DNA of 64,000 nt, from positions 75,319,595 through 75,383,594 of the forward strand of contig NC_083601.1 in NCBI RefSeq assembly GCF_029168945.1, written 5' to 3'. The DNA comes from Cannabis sativa. Its lineage: Eukaryota; Streptophyta; Magnoliopsida; Rosales; Cannabaceae. The notes beneath the pieces are model-generated. The model saw only the letters and a list, made by a program, of their open reading frames with translations. It made no database searches and was not told the DNA's origin. Below, one piece after another: positions 23,016-36,805 of the stretch; positions within the stretch are counted from its first letter, which is position 1; each line of letters starts with the position of its first letter. The position numbers were made by a program, and so were the translations under genes.

Positions 23016-24907
23016 TATTGGGTTTTATGCCCTAAATAAAACTCATTTCAATATAATCAGATTTACTTATTAATATAGATCAGAAATAACATTTAATGTT
23101 GCATGGTTCACATGATTTATTTCATGATTATATGTACATAATGTATAAATTCATCTGAAACCCTTTTCACATACTTGATCATGTTTATTGTGCTGTCAAC
23201 ACATTGGAAAGTAAACATGACTATGTGATTAAAGTTTCCTAGATTTATCAGACACAGGGTTTTACTAATACGATAATCTACAACAGAGTTTACTTGCATT
23301 TGGAGAAGTGCTATGTTCTTTCCAGAGCGTTGGTTAAAGTAAAGCTCAGGTTGGATGCATGGAGTATGCATCGGAAGGGACAGATATTGAACTTTGACTT
23401 AGATTTATTAAACTTACCGTAATATCTATTCAAGTCAATATCGCCTAGTTGATCTTAGATCAAATGATCTTAATCCTGTTATGATTAGGCTTAATCTTGA
23501 AAGGCTATTCGTGTTCTTTGATTTGTTAGTTAAGCCTACTTTTAGGTCAGGGTGATACGTACATTTTGGGAACACGGTAGTGCAATTGAGTGGGAGCGCT
23601 AACATAAACATGGAATCTATAGCTTCTATCTGGCGAATAGTAAGCAAAGGATGATCTCCTTCGAGCTTGACCAAACGAACATAAATGGTGGAGTACTCAT
23701 TTCACATAAGCTGAATATCATTTATACGGGGTCAAGTTCTTTAAGGAATAAATACATTGTAGGGTGTAACGGTAATCTAATCCCTTTACAGTGTAGATCA
23801 TTCATATAGAGGATCATTGATCACATTAGGATTATAACAATGGATCACTAATGATGCATCTATATGGTGGAACATATAGAGCATTCTATATATTGAGAGT
23901 GCAATTCTAAGTTCTATGTGTGGATTCAACGAAGAATTAATAAGTTAGTGAATTTTAGTGCTAAATTCTTGATCTACTTATTGGAAGCTCGGTTATATAG
24001 ACCCATGGTCCCCGCACTAGTTGAGATAATATTGCTTGTAAGACTCATATAATTGGTTTTGATTAATCAATTATAATTCTCAATTTAGACTATGTCTATT
24101 TGTGAATTTTTCACTAAGTAAGGGCGAAATTGTAAAGAAAGAGTTTTAGGGTCATATTTATTAATTATGATACTTTGTATGGTTCAATTAATAAATATGA
24201 TAAATGACAATATTATTTAATAATTATTTATAGTTATTAAATAGTTAGAATTGGCATTAAAATGGTTGAATTTGAAAATTGGCATTTTTGAGAAAATTAG
24301 ATGCAGAAAAGATAAAACTGCAAAATTGCAAAAAGTGAGGCCCAAATCCACTTGTATAGGGCCGACCACTTTTGTAGGAAATTTAAACTGATATTTTCAT
24401 TATTTTAATGCCAAATAATTCAAACCTAACCCTAGTGGAATGCTATAAATAGATAGTGAAGGCTTCAGGAAATTTACACTAAATTTCTACACTTTTGATT
24501 CAGGAAAAACTGAGCCTCTCTCTCTCCCTATCTTTAGCCGCCACTTCCCTCTTCTTTTCTTCTTCAATATTTCGAAATTCTTAGTGTATGAGTAGTGCCC
24601 ACACACAGCAAGTGATACCTCAATCATAGTGAGGAAGATCGTGAAGAAAGACATTCAGCAAAAGGAGTTTCAGCATCAAAGATTCAGAGAAAGAGATCCA
24701 GATTCAGATATTGATAATGCTCTGCTACAGAAAGGAATCAAGGGCTAGATATCTGAACGGAAGGAGTCATTATATTCCGCTGCACCCAATGTAAGGTTTC
24801 CTAAACTTTATATGTGTTTATTTCATCGTTTTAGAAAGTTCATATTTAGGGTGTTAATCAACATACTTGTGAGTAGATCTAAGATCCTGGTAAAATAATT
24901 TCCAACT
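23016..24907 (+). mobile_element. Element C 5' LTR
   Basis: Starts TATTGGGTTTTATGCCC, so the usual terminal TG is TA, and ends TTTCCAACT, so the terminal A is T. Both terminal dinucleotides have changed since insertion, whereas the 3' LTR keeps TG and CA. Confidence 0.85.
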
Positions 24908-27900
24908 ACCGGCCTCAGAGCCACGGTAATTGATTTACTTGCAAGAAATTTGGACTTTAAAACGATTGTTTGTTTGTTTTTGGATGGTATCATGTTGTAT
25001 TGAGTGTTATTTGATGATTGATTGATGTTTGTAAATTTTCGTGAAAAATAATTGCGATTCTGTTTCTAGAATTATTTTTATTGGATAGTATGGAAAAAAT
25101 TAAGCAAGTTACCTTTTTACAGAACTCAATTTCGATTTTATTTGAATTAGTTATGATTTTTTGAAGATTCGAAAAAAATTGGAGCTGTGCCGAAATTTTC
25201 CTGCGATCGCGAAAACTGTCCGTACAGCTCACAATTTTTTCGTTTTTCTTCGTTTTTTCATGCTTTTTCATGGAATTAACTTCCGATTTTTTGTGTATTT
25301 CTGTATTTATACTATTACTATTCCTAATTCAATTCTAATTATCATTATGAATTCATTTATATTTTTTAAATTTAATTCAAGATATTAGTGTAATTTGAAT
25401 GTGAAAATAGTTAGTATCTATCTTTTTTGCTTAATAATCTATCTTATTTTTAAATTTGATTATATCTTATCTTATTTTTAAATTTAAGGTCAGATTTTAA
25501 ATATTTTAAATTAAATCTTCTTTTAAATAATTTGACCTTATTTAAATTTAAAATAAGATAACTATGATCATGTTATTTTAAAAGGATGTGAGATATTTTG
25601 CTAACTTTTAAATTTTGTTATTTTATTTATTTAAATTACATTTAAAATCTGAGAAAGATATTCATTTATCTGTTTTTAATTTTTTATTTAATTTTTATTT
25701 ATAAAATAACATTTAAATTTTAAAAGTAGTTAGCAAATTTTGAAATGATATTTAAGTTGGTTGAAACCTAATTTTTTAAAATTGTAGGTTTAATTTTAAA
25801 TTTAAATTTTTTTTAAAATTTCGAATTTTTCAAATTTTTTTAAATTTTCGAAAATTATTTATTTTAATTAATTATTTCGAAATTAATAATTTAATTTAAA
25901 ATTCAATAAATCCTACATCCAACTATCCAGCTAACCTTGTTGCATGAGTATGTGTTTTAGCTTGTGTGTAAGTTTTCAAAACCTATTATTACTTGATTGC
26001 AAATAGCCATGGTTACTTTTTGCCAGATCTATTGATCTGATGGCTCCTTTGGTCAAGTTAATAATTTGTAACAGGTATATTTACAATCTTCTTTCATCTG
26101 TGTATGACCTAGCAACATGATAAGACCCATCCAAAGTGTGCCTGTGTGAGCCTATGTGTTTAATTTCATTATAGATGCATATAGGTTGTTGTTGCTAAAT
26201 AAAATGTCATAGTTCTTGATAGATTTTATTTAGGCCCATTTAGTTTTGGGGCCTATTCAATTGATAAGAGTTGTTCATTTTAAGGTTAAATTCCTCTCTT
26301 TTGGGCCTTGTGTGAGAGTTGGGAGCCATAGTAGTGGGTACGACATACTGAACCCAGCACCCCCTCACATAAACCACCCCAATTGTGAAGGCCCATTTGC
26401 CTGATTTGAATGACTGTACTAGGTTAATTACACTAGTTTAACCTAATAAAATTGATTAGCAACATAATTAATTTCATTTATTTTGAAATTAATTTAAGAA
26501 AAATATAGTTTAAAGAATTTTTATTCTAAGCTAAACTATATGTATTTTCTTGTATTTAATTAAATATAGAATTATAACCATCTAGATTCTTTCTGAAGCT
26601 TAATTTAAATTTTTCATTAAATATTCCTATTTGAGTTGATATTTAGTTATCTATAACTAATCAACTTAAATCTGAATATCTTTTGAATTTCAAATTTCAA
26701 AATTAAGTTGAAGAATTTTAGGCATTGGTTATTAAGATTCTTTAGATATTTTTTAAGTTAATATCTTTTCGAAAATTAACTTAAAATGGAATATTTTAGA
26801 TATTTTTTAGGTTAATATCTTTTCGAATATTAACTTAAAATGGAATATTTTTGAATTAAGTGGTTACAACTTAATTTTTGATATTTTATTAAATTTAAAT
26901 TTGAAAATATTTAAGTTCTAGATTTTTTTCTAATACAACTTAAATTAGATATTTTTTCAAATTTTGTGGAAAAGATACTTAGTCAAATAAGATATTTTCT
27001 AGATATTTATTTCTAGACTACTTATTATTACTAATATTAAATAGGAAAATATTATACATTGTGAAATTAATTATTTAAATAATTAATTTTGGTACAATTT
27101 ATTTTAAGTATATTTTTCCTAGTATTAAACTAGAGATTAATAATTAAGCCTTCTCCACACTTAATTATTTATTTCTTTAATTTAATACATTTAATTAATT
27201 TGAAAATTAAATATCTAAGTTGATTTTCATCATGATACTTAAATATTTCTTTTTCATGACACTTAATTAAATAGAAAATTATTTTTAGTTGAAATTTATT
27301 TTTTCAACTAAATTTAAATAATTTTCAAAATATATTTTTTCTTTATTTTATTAATCAAATTTCGAAATTGCATTTCTTAAATGCTGGAATTTCGAATTTT
27401 ATTTGAAAAATAGATTAAAGTTGTAAATTATTTATTTTAATTTTGGACCAACTTAAATCAATGATTTTTTCATTTAATGATTAATTAAAATAAATGAAGT
27501 AAAATATATTTTTCTTTATTTTATTAATCAATTTTCGAAATTGCATTTCATAATGCAAGATGTTTTTGAATTTATCTTGAAAAATAGATTAAGTTGTAAA
27601 TTAATTATTTATTTTAATTAATTCTTGGATCAACTTAAATCAATTATTTTTTCATTTATTGATTAATTTAAAATAAATGAATTAAAATATGCTATTAGAA
27701 ATTGAATTAATTAGTCAAAGGAAAATCTAGATAGGTGATATTTTTGCTTGAAGTATTTTTCTAGTGTATTTAATTAAATAGAAAATTAATATTTAAGTTG
27801 ATTTTCATCATCATACTTAAATATTTGAAATTTTTCTTATATATATTTAATTAAATAGTAAAATTATATTTTTTGTTGTAAATTAATTCTATTAATTAAT

Positions 27901-30900
27901 TTTGGGCCAACATTAAATTAGAATAATTTTTCCAGGATTTATTTTTTTATTTTAATATGCATTTTTCGAAAATTGTATTCTTAAATACTTTAATTTTTCG
28001 AAATGCAATATATATTTATAGAAAATAAAATTTGAGTTGTAAGTGAATTTAAATTAATTTTGTAACAACTTAAATTGAATATTTTTCTAAATATTTATTG
28101 GAAATTATTACTAAGATGGAAATAATTTATGTTATTTTCATATTCATCTAAGTAAAATTTATAAATATTAAATTAAAATTTATATTTAGAATTTTTCATT
28201 CTAAATTGGAAATTTTAATTAAATAAATATACATTTAAAATAAATAGGTTAAATAAAGAGAATCAAAGAAAATACAACTCTCTTTAAATAATGAGCTTTA
28301 TTACTAAGATATTCGATCTCCATTGTGGGTTTTACACCGTGTTTGTTTTAGTGAGTAATCCTCCCTAATGGAGGAACGTTCATTAGCAATTTCGCACCGT
28401 TTAACCTCGCATGATAAGTAGTTTGTAAGTGTTTTGTATGGTATAGATCACCCTAATGGTGGCGACCATACTTGACTTGCAAATTATGAAACAATGGTGG
28501 AAGCTCATAAGATAGAATTGCCTTGACTCTCGCCTAAACGGGACAACGCTGAATTCCAATCTTGATCGAATAAAAGGTTGCTAGAATGATTATCATTTTA
28601 GATGAGCTGACAACTCTATTAAATGGATGATGCTTTGACTCTCGCCTAAACGGGACATTGTATCAGTTTATTGAAAAACCTTGGAAATTATTTAAGATTG
28701 TAAGTTTTAGTATTTTCACTTGTCATTCCTACTTGCTATATGTTTATAATTTCTGAATTGTGTATGAATTTATATTGAACCATGTTATTTTCTGTTATTA
28801 AGTTGTAGTTTAATTTCGAATCTTCATTGTTGGTCTAACTTGGCTTGTTTATCTAATGAGATAAATCCCTAGTGGATTTTCACCATTAGACATACATAAT
28901 AGTGTTAGATCTCGAAAGATAAATATTGTATATGCGACATCTATTTTTGTTCATCAATTGATGACACCTTAGACTAGTATTTTTACGATATGAAACAAGA
29001 AGATTGTATAAATAAGATTACTTTGACTTTCGCTAATCGAAGCATCGTTGGATTCTTATTTATAAACGAAATTATCCTAATTCCTCTTAGCTTATTCATT
29101 TTGAATTAGCTTCAAAACATATCATTGGATGAATGGTCTATAAATCATTTCATGTCATTCTATATTTTCTCTTAAGAAATTAAATGACGCATATGATTAT
29201 AATCCCGAAATTCTATTCCCAATTGATATAAATCCTCAATCTTAGAAATCTCCTACTTGTATGGGCAAATCTGACTTAGAGTTTGTATTAGTAGTGCTGG
29301 TCCAAGATAGAATTACTCATTATATTTGGTATAAATTTAAGTCTTTGACTTTAATTTTAGATTCCAAATAGAAATTTTCTTATATTTCTAATTCCAGAAT
29401 ACAATACAGTTACACTTTCTCAAGTGTTTAATATCCATCTTCTATTAATGGATTCAAACTGTATGGAATATGAGTTAGGTATTCTGTGACCAAGATCCAC
29501 TTGCACTATTCTAAGAACTCTTTGATGTAACTAAACCTAAGTCATCAAAAAGACACAACCACATTTTTATTAATCCATGGCATTTGTATCTTGTTCATAG
29601 TGGATTTGACAAGATCAATCTCTGCAAAGAGTTAATATGCCTATATCCACTGAAAGTAGTTCATCTCATTCGTAGATGGATGTACATTCAGGGGTGGATA
29701 TGAGTTTTTCGTTGCATTCTTAAAACGATAACTCTAGATTATACCTTTTAGCAAGAAATTTGAAATGTTTAAAAATTTCATTAATTTCTAGCAATGGTTA
29801 AAACCATTAAGGTAAGTGGTTAAAGATCTTGCGAACTGATAGGGGTGGAGAAATAGTTAGTAGATATGCAGTTCAAAGATCATTAAATTGATTTTTGAAT
29901 TATATCCAAACTTACCTCCCCAGAAATTTCGAGTTGCATGTTGATGATTAGTTACTAGTCGTTGCCTAATTCCTTCTATGGTAATACAATTTCAGAATGA
30001 TGTAATGGTTGTATACTTAATGTAAATCATTACTAGATTCATGGATGACCTAATCGAATTCTTAAGAAAAGCTAGAACTGTTAACCATGGTTTGTTAGCT
30101 ATTCTAAGTGATTAGGGGTGGACCATCTCATAGTCAATAGATAAGAAAGTGTTTGTTCAAACAAATACTACTTTTCTAAGATAATGACTAAGTCTGAAAA
30201 TAAAGTAGCAAATAAAGGAGATATTTAATTCTTGATTCCAAAAGTGTTCTATCATCTTATTTGACATATGATGATCCCACTGCCTCTGTTGTCTTGTCAC
30301 AACCGAAGAGATAAATACCATTTAGTTTTCTTCGACATAATTCACGGTACCTTGTCATAGTGGGAGAGTTTCTAGGAACTCACCTTCTTATGACTTGGGA
30401 GACACTAGTGATTAAAATCCATTGTGAGTTTAAACAAGTAATGGATTGTCAAGATAAGAAACTAAGAAGAAAGCCAAAAGAACTATGGTTTAATCGATTC
30501 ATATGGAATAACCTAAAGTTTTCTATTACAAGGACATAAAAGGAAATTTTAGTTAATAAGTCTATTCTATGGACTTAACAAACTTCCTGTTCCTAGTATT
30601 ATAGGTTTGAGTTTATCTAAACCTATGGCTTGTGGTATACCTGGTAATTACTTACTCTAATGCAAGCACCTTACTTTAGTAAGATGCTGAAGCATTTTCT
30701 TTCTAATGGCAATCTATAGAAGCTTCTCGACTTCTAGGCATAGATTTTATTTATCTAAGGAAAAGTCTTAACTATTCCAGAAAAGATAAAGCCATGAAAG
30801 AATTTCTTAAATCAACAGTGAGAGGTCTTAGATATGCTTTTGTATGCCTTAGACCAGACACCTGCTGTTGAGTGGGAGTAATGAGTAGGTATCAGATTAA

Positions 30901-31488
30901 TCCAGGAGAGGAACATTGGAAGACAATTAAGTAAATCTTAAGATTAAGAAGAGGAACTATATGTTAGTCTATAAGGGTGTGTTTAAAACTCTTAGACTAC
31001 ACCATATCAGATTTCGAAATTTTCCTTTGTGCTAGTAAATCTTTCTGATAAGATGGTAGTTACTCTGGGGGTGGAATAGTTATTTTGGACAAGTGTAAAA
31101 ACCTATCTGAAGTCTCTAGGTCTACCAGGAAGGGACTGAATGTTAAAGTTACAGGAAAGGTACTTATTCAGTCTAAGGAAAGTTCTATACATTTTTGGCA
31201 TCATTCCAAATTGCCTTAAACTACTAGTGTTAATTTCCTGATTAACCAAAAGTAGTTGCCAAAGATATAGAATCCAGTATCCCAAGAGAGTAGACATATA
31301 GAGAGGAATTTCACATTATCAATGATTTTGTGATTAAGGAAGAGTAATAGTGGAGGAAAGGTTGTGGTTAATTCAACCTTTCAGATCCTATTACGAGGAG
31401 TTTACTACTACTACACTTGATTTGTATATCAAGGTGTTGAGATTATTTGAAACGCACTTTTTGTTTTATATTAATGCAAGTGGGAGTT
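24908..31488 (+). mobile_element. Element C internal region
   Basis: The primer-binding site at 24910-24922 is followed by an AT-rich leader to about 28290. Then come the conserved block with TTGACTCTCGCC repeats near 28523 and 28637, a third weaker copy near 29023, and decayed pol sequence to the purine tract at 31478-31488. Part of the leader seems duplicated: a CTTCATTGTTGGTCTAACTTGG segment near 28823 repeats the CTCCATTGTGGGTTTTAC segment near 28317, as in A. No open frame longer than about 90 codons is element-derived. Confidence 0.78.
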
Positions 31489-33382
31489 TGTTAGGTTTTA
31501 TGCCCTAAATAAAACTCATTTCAATATAATCAGATTTACTTATTAATATAGATCAGAAATAACATTTAATGTTGCATGGTTTACATGATTTATTTCATGA
31601 TTATATGTACATAATGTATGAATTCGTCTGAAACCCTTTTCACATACTTGATCCTGTTTATTGTGCTGTCAACACATTGGAAAGTAAACATGACTATGTG
31701 AATAAAGTTTCCTAGATTTATCAGACACAGGGTTTTACTAATATGATAATCTACAACAGAGTTTACTTGCATTTGGAGAAGTGCTATGTTCTTTCCAGAG
31801 CATTGGTTAAAGTAAAGCTCAGGTTGGATGCATGGAGTATGCATCGGAAGGGACCGATATTGAACTTTGACTTAGATTTATTAAACTTACCGCAATATCT
31901 ATTCAAGTCAATATCGCCTAGTTGATCCTAGATCAAATGATCTTAAACCTGTTATGATTAGGCTCAATCTTGAAAGGCTATTCGTGTTCTTTGATTTGTT
32001 AGTTAAGCCTACTTTTAGGTCAGGGTGATACGTACATTTTGGGAACACGGTAGTGCAATTGAGTGGGAGCGCTAACATAAACATGTAATCTATAGCTTCT
32101 ATCTGGCGAATAGTAAGCAAATGATGATCTCCTTCGAGCTTGACCAAACGAACATAAATGGTGGAGTACTCATTTCACATAAGCTGAAATTTCATTTATA
32201 CGGGGTCAAGTGTTTTAAGGAATAAATACATTGTAGGGTGTAACAGTAATCTAATCCCTTTACAGTGTAGATCATTCATATAGAGGATCATTGATCACAT
32301 TAGGATTATAATAATGGATAACTAATGATGCATCTATGTGGTGGAACATATAGAGCATTCTATATATTGAGAGTGCAATTCTAAGTTCTATGCGTGGATT
32401 CAACGAAGAATTAATAAGTTAGTGAATTTTAGTGCTAAATTCTTGATCTACTTATTGGAAGCTTGGTTATATAGACCCATGGTCCCCGCACTAGTTGAGA
32501 TAATATTGCTTGTAAGACTCATATAATTGGTTTTGATTAATCAATTATAATTCTCAATTTAGACTATGTCTATTTGTGAATTTTTTCACTAAGTAAGGGC
32601 GAAATTGTAAAGAAAGAGTTTTAGGGGCATATTTGTTATTTATGATACTTTGTATGGTTCAATTAATAAATATGATAAATGACAATATTATTTAATAATT
32701 ATTTATAGTTATTAAATAGTTAGAATTGGCATTAAAATGGTTGAATTTGAAAATTGGCATTTTTGAGAAAATCAGATGCAAAAAAGATAAAACTGCAAAA
32801 TTACAAAAAGTGAGGCCCAAATCCACTTGTATAGGGCCGACCACTTTTGTAGGAAATTTAAACTGATATTTTCATTATTTTAATGCCAAATAATTCAAAC
32901 CTAACCCTAGTGGAATGCTATAAATAGATAGTGAAGGCTTCAGGAAATTTACACTAAATTTCTACACTTCTGATTCAGGAAAAATTGAGCCTCTCTCTCT
33001 CCCTATCTTTAGCTGCCACTTCCCTCTTCTTTTCTTCTTCAATATTTCGAAATTCTTAGTGTATGAGTAGTGCCCACACACAGCAAGTGATACCTTAATC
33101 ATAGTGAGGAAGATCGTGAAGAAAGACATTCAGCAAAATGAGTTTCAGCATCAAAGATTTAGAGAAAGAGATCCAGGTTCAGATATTGATAATGCTCTGC
33201 TACAGAAAGGAATCAAGGGCTAGATATCTGAACGGAAGGAGTCATTATATTCCCCTGCACCCAATGTAAGGTTTCCTAAACTTTATATGTGTTTATTTCA
33301 TCGTTTTAGAAAGTTCATATTTAGGGTGTTAATCAACATACTTGTGAGTAGATCTAAGATCCTGGTAAAATAATTTCCAACA
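31489..33382 (+). mobile_element. Element C 3' LTR
   Basis: TGTTAGGTTTTATGCCC to TTTCCAACA, 1894 bp, followed by TATAT. Closely matches the C 5' LTR. Confidence 0.92.
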
Positions 33383-34039
33383 TATATATATTTACAACGT
33401 TTTCTATTTTTTTTTTGTAATACATATTTTTATGGTTTTTACATTTTTTATTGGAAGTGTTTTTGTTACATTGTGTTTTTTTTTATATACTGTTTTCTTT
33501 AATTTTAACCGGTTTTTTTATGTTTCCTTCTCTGGCCAAAGGTTCTTTGTATATTTAACCGGTTTCTTTTTCAATTAATATGTTCTTTTTCTAATGCTAT
33601 TTCTTTTTCTTAACCGGTTAATTTTTTAGTGGTCTTATATGTATTTTGTTTGTTTATTAACTTGTTTGTCGATGCATCTATTATATAGAATCGATTTTTT
33701 TTTATTGATTATGTTTGTTGGTACATCTTTAATATAATCGGTTCCATTTTCATTGATTGCTTTTTTTTTGTGCATGTTGAATATAACCGATTTTATTATT
33801 GTTGTAATTTTATTTTTTAAGGAAATTCTATATTCTGAAATTTTTTATTTTATTCAAAACCAATACTGTTTGAAGATATAATTCATGTTAAAAAAAAATA
33901 TTGAAATCATTTTTAGAACTTACAAAATCTAATATAGTGTTTTCTTTATTGAAATTGTATCTTTGTATTCAATAATGCTCTTATTGTTGTTGTGTCTTTG
34001 CTTTCTTGCGCCTTGGTTGTTTTGGTTCTTGTTGCTTTG
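33383..34039. other. T-rich flank past element C
   Basis: Continues the flank interrupted by C. No gene seen. The motif TAACCGG or a close form (TAATCGG, TAACCGA) recurs about five times between 33505 and 33800, mostly followed by a T-run. Confidence 0.4.
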
Positions 34040-35340
34040 GTGGTAGAGCTGGATTAGCTAGAAAATGACCAAAATACCCTTAGGCTTTATTTTATTTAAG
34101 TATGTAATGGAGGAGCATATTAGTCTTTTATAGAATGGTATAGTATTTTTGTCTTTAGTGTCTTCTATAGGCTGAAATAGAAATTATTTTTTTTTAGATT
34201 TATGTTATTTTTAATTTATTAGATAGATAAGTATAGAAAAATCAAAAATTAAGAAAAGTCGCATAACTCTTTCTCACACTCTTCTTCCCTTTCGAAGCCC
34301 TTAGAATCCAACAGAATCAAGGCAAAACCAACCCCAACTTCAGCCCATTTCTTGTTGAAAATCAACACTAGGAGCTGTCTAAAATTTGAGGTAACTTTCT
34401 TCACTTACTCTTAATGATTTTTAGGATTTTAGGTTGAGATTTTTGAGGATTTTGCTTGATTTTGGATCTGTAGATTTTGTTGAGTTCAGAGCATGTTCTT
34501 GGAGTTAATTAAAGATTGTTTAAAGTTTTAATTTTAAGTTTTAGGGAACTATTATGCTTTGGTTAGGTGAGTTGAGTTTAAGAACTCAAGAACTCACTCA
34601 ACAATGGTATTTTTGTAATTTTAAGTTAATTGTTGGTTTTGAGTGTTGAGATATGTTGTATTCATGTTGTAGAACTGTTTTGTTAAGTTTGGGAATAATT
34701 GGTTAGGTTTGGAGCAAGTTTTGGGACTTTAAATATTTGAAATTTTTGAGTTTCTGCTGTGGTGAACCAGAATTTTGGATGGTACAGGGCTGCACCAATC
34801 GGAATTCCGGATGGTCAACTTTTCAGGAATCCCGATTTTCGTATTTTAGCTATAACTTTTCACTCGAGTGTCTGTTTTAGACATTCGATATACCGTTTTG
34901 AAGCTTATGAAGAGCTCTATAGTATGAGACATAGATCAGAGCGAAAAGATGTATTTTATTTTAGGATGTTTTCACCATAAGATTTAGTAGAAAACCCTAA
35001 GTTATTTTATGTGGGTTTTAGATAGTATTTTGGAATAGACCCTTATTAATTTACCTTTGTCGTGACATAGGACCCGAGATCGTCGAGCATCGTTCCACTC
35101 AGGTCAGCCCGCACACCTGACTTTGGACTTGAGGTAAGAAAAGCTATTTGCACTACTAAGCATGTTAAGTGAGAAACGATTATTATAGTGTGTGGCTCAA
35201 TTATGATCGAGGTAAAGATACAGCCATTATCGTTATTGAGAATGAGTAAAGATACAGTCATTACGGTTATTGTGAATGAGTAATTACTCCCTTGAAACCG
35301 CAGATAAGTTTCTTACTTATTAGATGCTTTATTGGACAAC
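34040..35340 (+). mobile_element. Gypsy-type LTR fragment (second copy, diverged)
   Basis: Shows the same order of landmarks as the LTR at 1256-3506: the untranslated start region, a GGAATTCCGGATGG motif (about 34800, compare 2405), then CACACCTGACTTTGGACTTGAGGTAAGAA (35111-35140, compare 2672-2700) and tandem repeats. Its own repeat is a unit of about 36 bp with GTAAAGATACAG(C/T)CATTA (about 35213-35285). No internal region is attached on either side, so it is a solo or truncated LTR. Both ends are approximate. Confidence 0.6.
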
Positions 35341-35344
35341 GATA

Positions 35345-36340
35345 GTGACATATCCTCCGACGATGCCAATATCCTCCAACAAATTATAAGAAATTCTTCA
35401 ACTTCATGTTTATGAAGGAGCGCCATACAACCAACAACAAGATCATAGAAAGAAGTAGCCATTCCAACCTTATCCAAACATTGAATTCCCCACCCTTTCT
35501 GAATTCCTTTGAGAGAGGGACATTACCAAAGAGCATGAAGTGTCGTTTGATTAAATTTCAAGCAAATCGAGCACACATCCAGGGTACTCATACCATGTTG
35601 AGCCAAGTTAGCATAAGTAGGGATAAAATTAAGAAAGGTCTTCCAAATAAAATTCTTCACCTTAGGAGGAAGATTGAGAGCCCAAAAATACTTCCACCAC
35701 CAAGAGGAACTAGTGGAAGACGTCTCATGCCCCCAACCCAATCGAGAAATAGTGCTCCAATACCTACTCTTCACCGTATAACAACCATAATTATAGAAGT
35801 TCCAAAAAAGTCTGTCCTCTCAGTCAACAGTAGGAGTAGGAATAGATATAATAGCCTTTGCCTCCAAAGAGTCAAAATGAGCCAAAATGTAGGGAACATT
35901 CCACCCTTCGGACTCCAACTTTAAAACAATCACCATTTGAATCTCAACACCACCATTGAATGAGAAAGCACGACCCACATGATCCTTGGATATCCAACAA
36001 TCCTTAATCCTAATCATATCACCTTTCCCAACAAGCCAACACACCTCTTCCTTCTATAATTCATGCCCCAAAGGACACTTTTCCAAAGAAAGGAAGCCGA
36101 TTTTGTTACCTCAACATCCACAATAGATCCATTTGGGTAGTACAAGCCTTTCAACTCTAGCTGGCAAAGACTCCGGACAATCATGCAGACGACCAACATG
36201 TTTGGCAATGAGCGACTGATTAAGCAAAAATATATCTATAAAACCCATTTCACCATCCGCTTTGTGACAACAGAGTTAGGACCATGTAGACCAATGGGTC
36301 TTGCGCTTATCATCATTACTCCCCCCATCAAAATTGTGCA
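35345..36340 (-). pseudogene. LINE (non-LTR retrotransposon) ORF2 C-terminal fragment
   Basis: On the minus strand, frame-broken pieces run from about 36300 to 35400. GFIDIFLLNQSLIAKH matches the plant LINE GFxD..LFNQALLAKQ box. Then come YYPNGSIVD and SFLWKSVLWG, then WLVGKGDMIRIKDCW, and a zf-RVT-like end with LPPKVKNFIWKTFLN and CSIC (35523-35774). These are the standard motifs after the RT domain of L1-type plant elements. The piece is 5'-truncated. The plus-strand frame at 35406-35924 is its shadow. Confidence 0.8.
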
Positions 36341-36532
36341 CACATCCTATGACTTTTATTTATAATACCAATAGGAAGCCGAACTAAACTCATAGCATAG
36401 GTAAGAATTACTTAAATGGCGAAATTTAGGAGAACATCGTGATCTTGAAAAGAGAATAGCTTAGACTTCCAGTCAAATAATTTATTCTAAATTTTATCTT
36501 TGATGGATTGAAAAAGATACTCTTACCCTTAT

Positions 36533-36670
36533 CAAAAAAAAAAAAAAAAAAGAAAAAAGAAAAAGATACTCTTACAAGCAAAGCACCAAGAATTTTTTTT
36601 TTTTTTTTTTGGGAAGAAAGAAGCCTTTCAATAATTAATTACATAAAAAAAAAAAAGAAAGAAAAAAAGT
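36533..36670. repeat. Poly-A and poly-T simple sequence
   Basis: An A-rich run with AAAGAAAAAAG interruptions (36533-36565), then T-runs near 36594-36610 and A-rich sequence near 36645-36670. These could be remnant retrotransposon tails just upstream of the phosphatase gene. Confidence 0.7.
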
Positions 36671-36805
36671 TAGAGGACACTTGGCCGATTAGTAGCAGTT
36701 GTGCAGGCAGGCAGTGAGACAGTAATTTGGGTTGGGACAGGTAATAAAGCTGTTATTTATTCCCTCCTCTCAATCTCAACTCACTCTCATTTTGTTTTAG
36801 CGCTA

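Larger units (their letters stand above)
23016..33382 (+). mobile_element. Element C: copia element without intact coding region
   Basis: 10,367 bp. LTRs are 1892 and 1894 bp and similar by eye, with a primer-binding site and purine tract as in B. The internal region (24908-31488) has the family leader, but the coding half (about 29200-31470) is a decayed pol without frames; traces such as the integrase region near 29690 and the RT/RNase H region near 30780-31300 are still alignable with B. The same decayed version is found in A. It lies about 150 bp past the Ulp1-like stop codon. Confidence 0.88.

Noticed and set aside
35406..35924. 172-codon plus-strand frame
   Set aside because: It is the antisense shadow of the LINE fragment, whose minus-strand motifs are clear.
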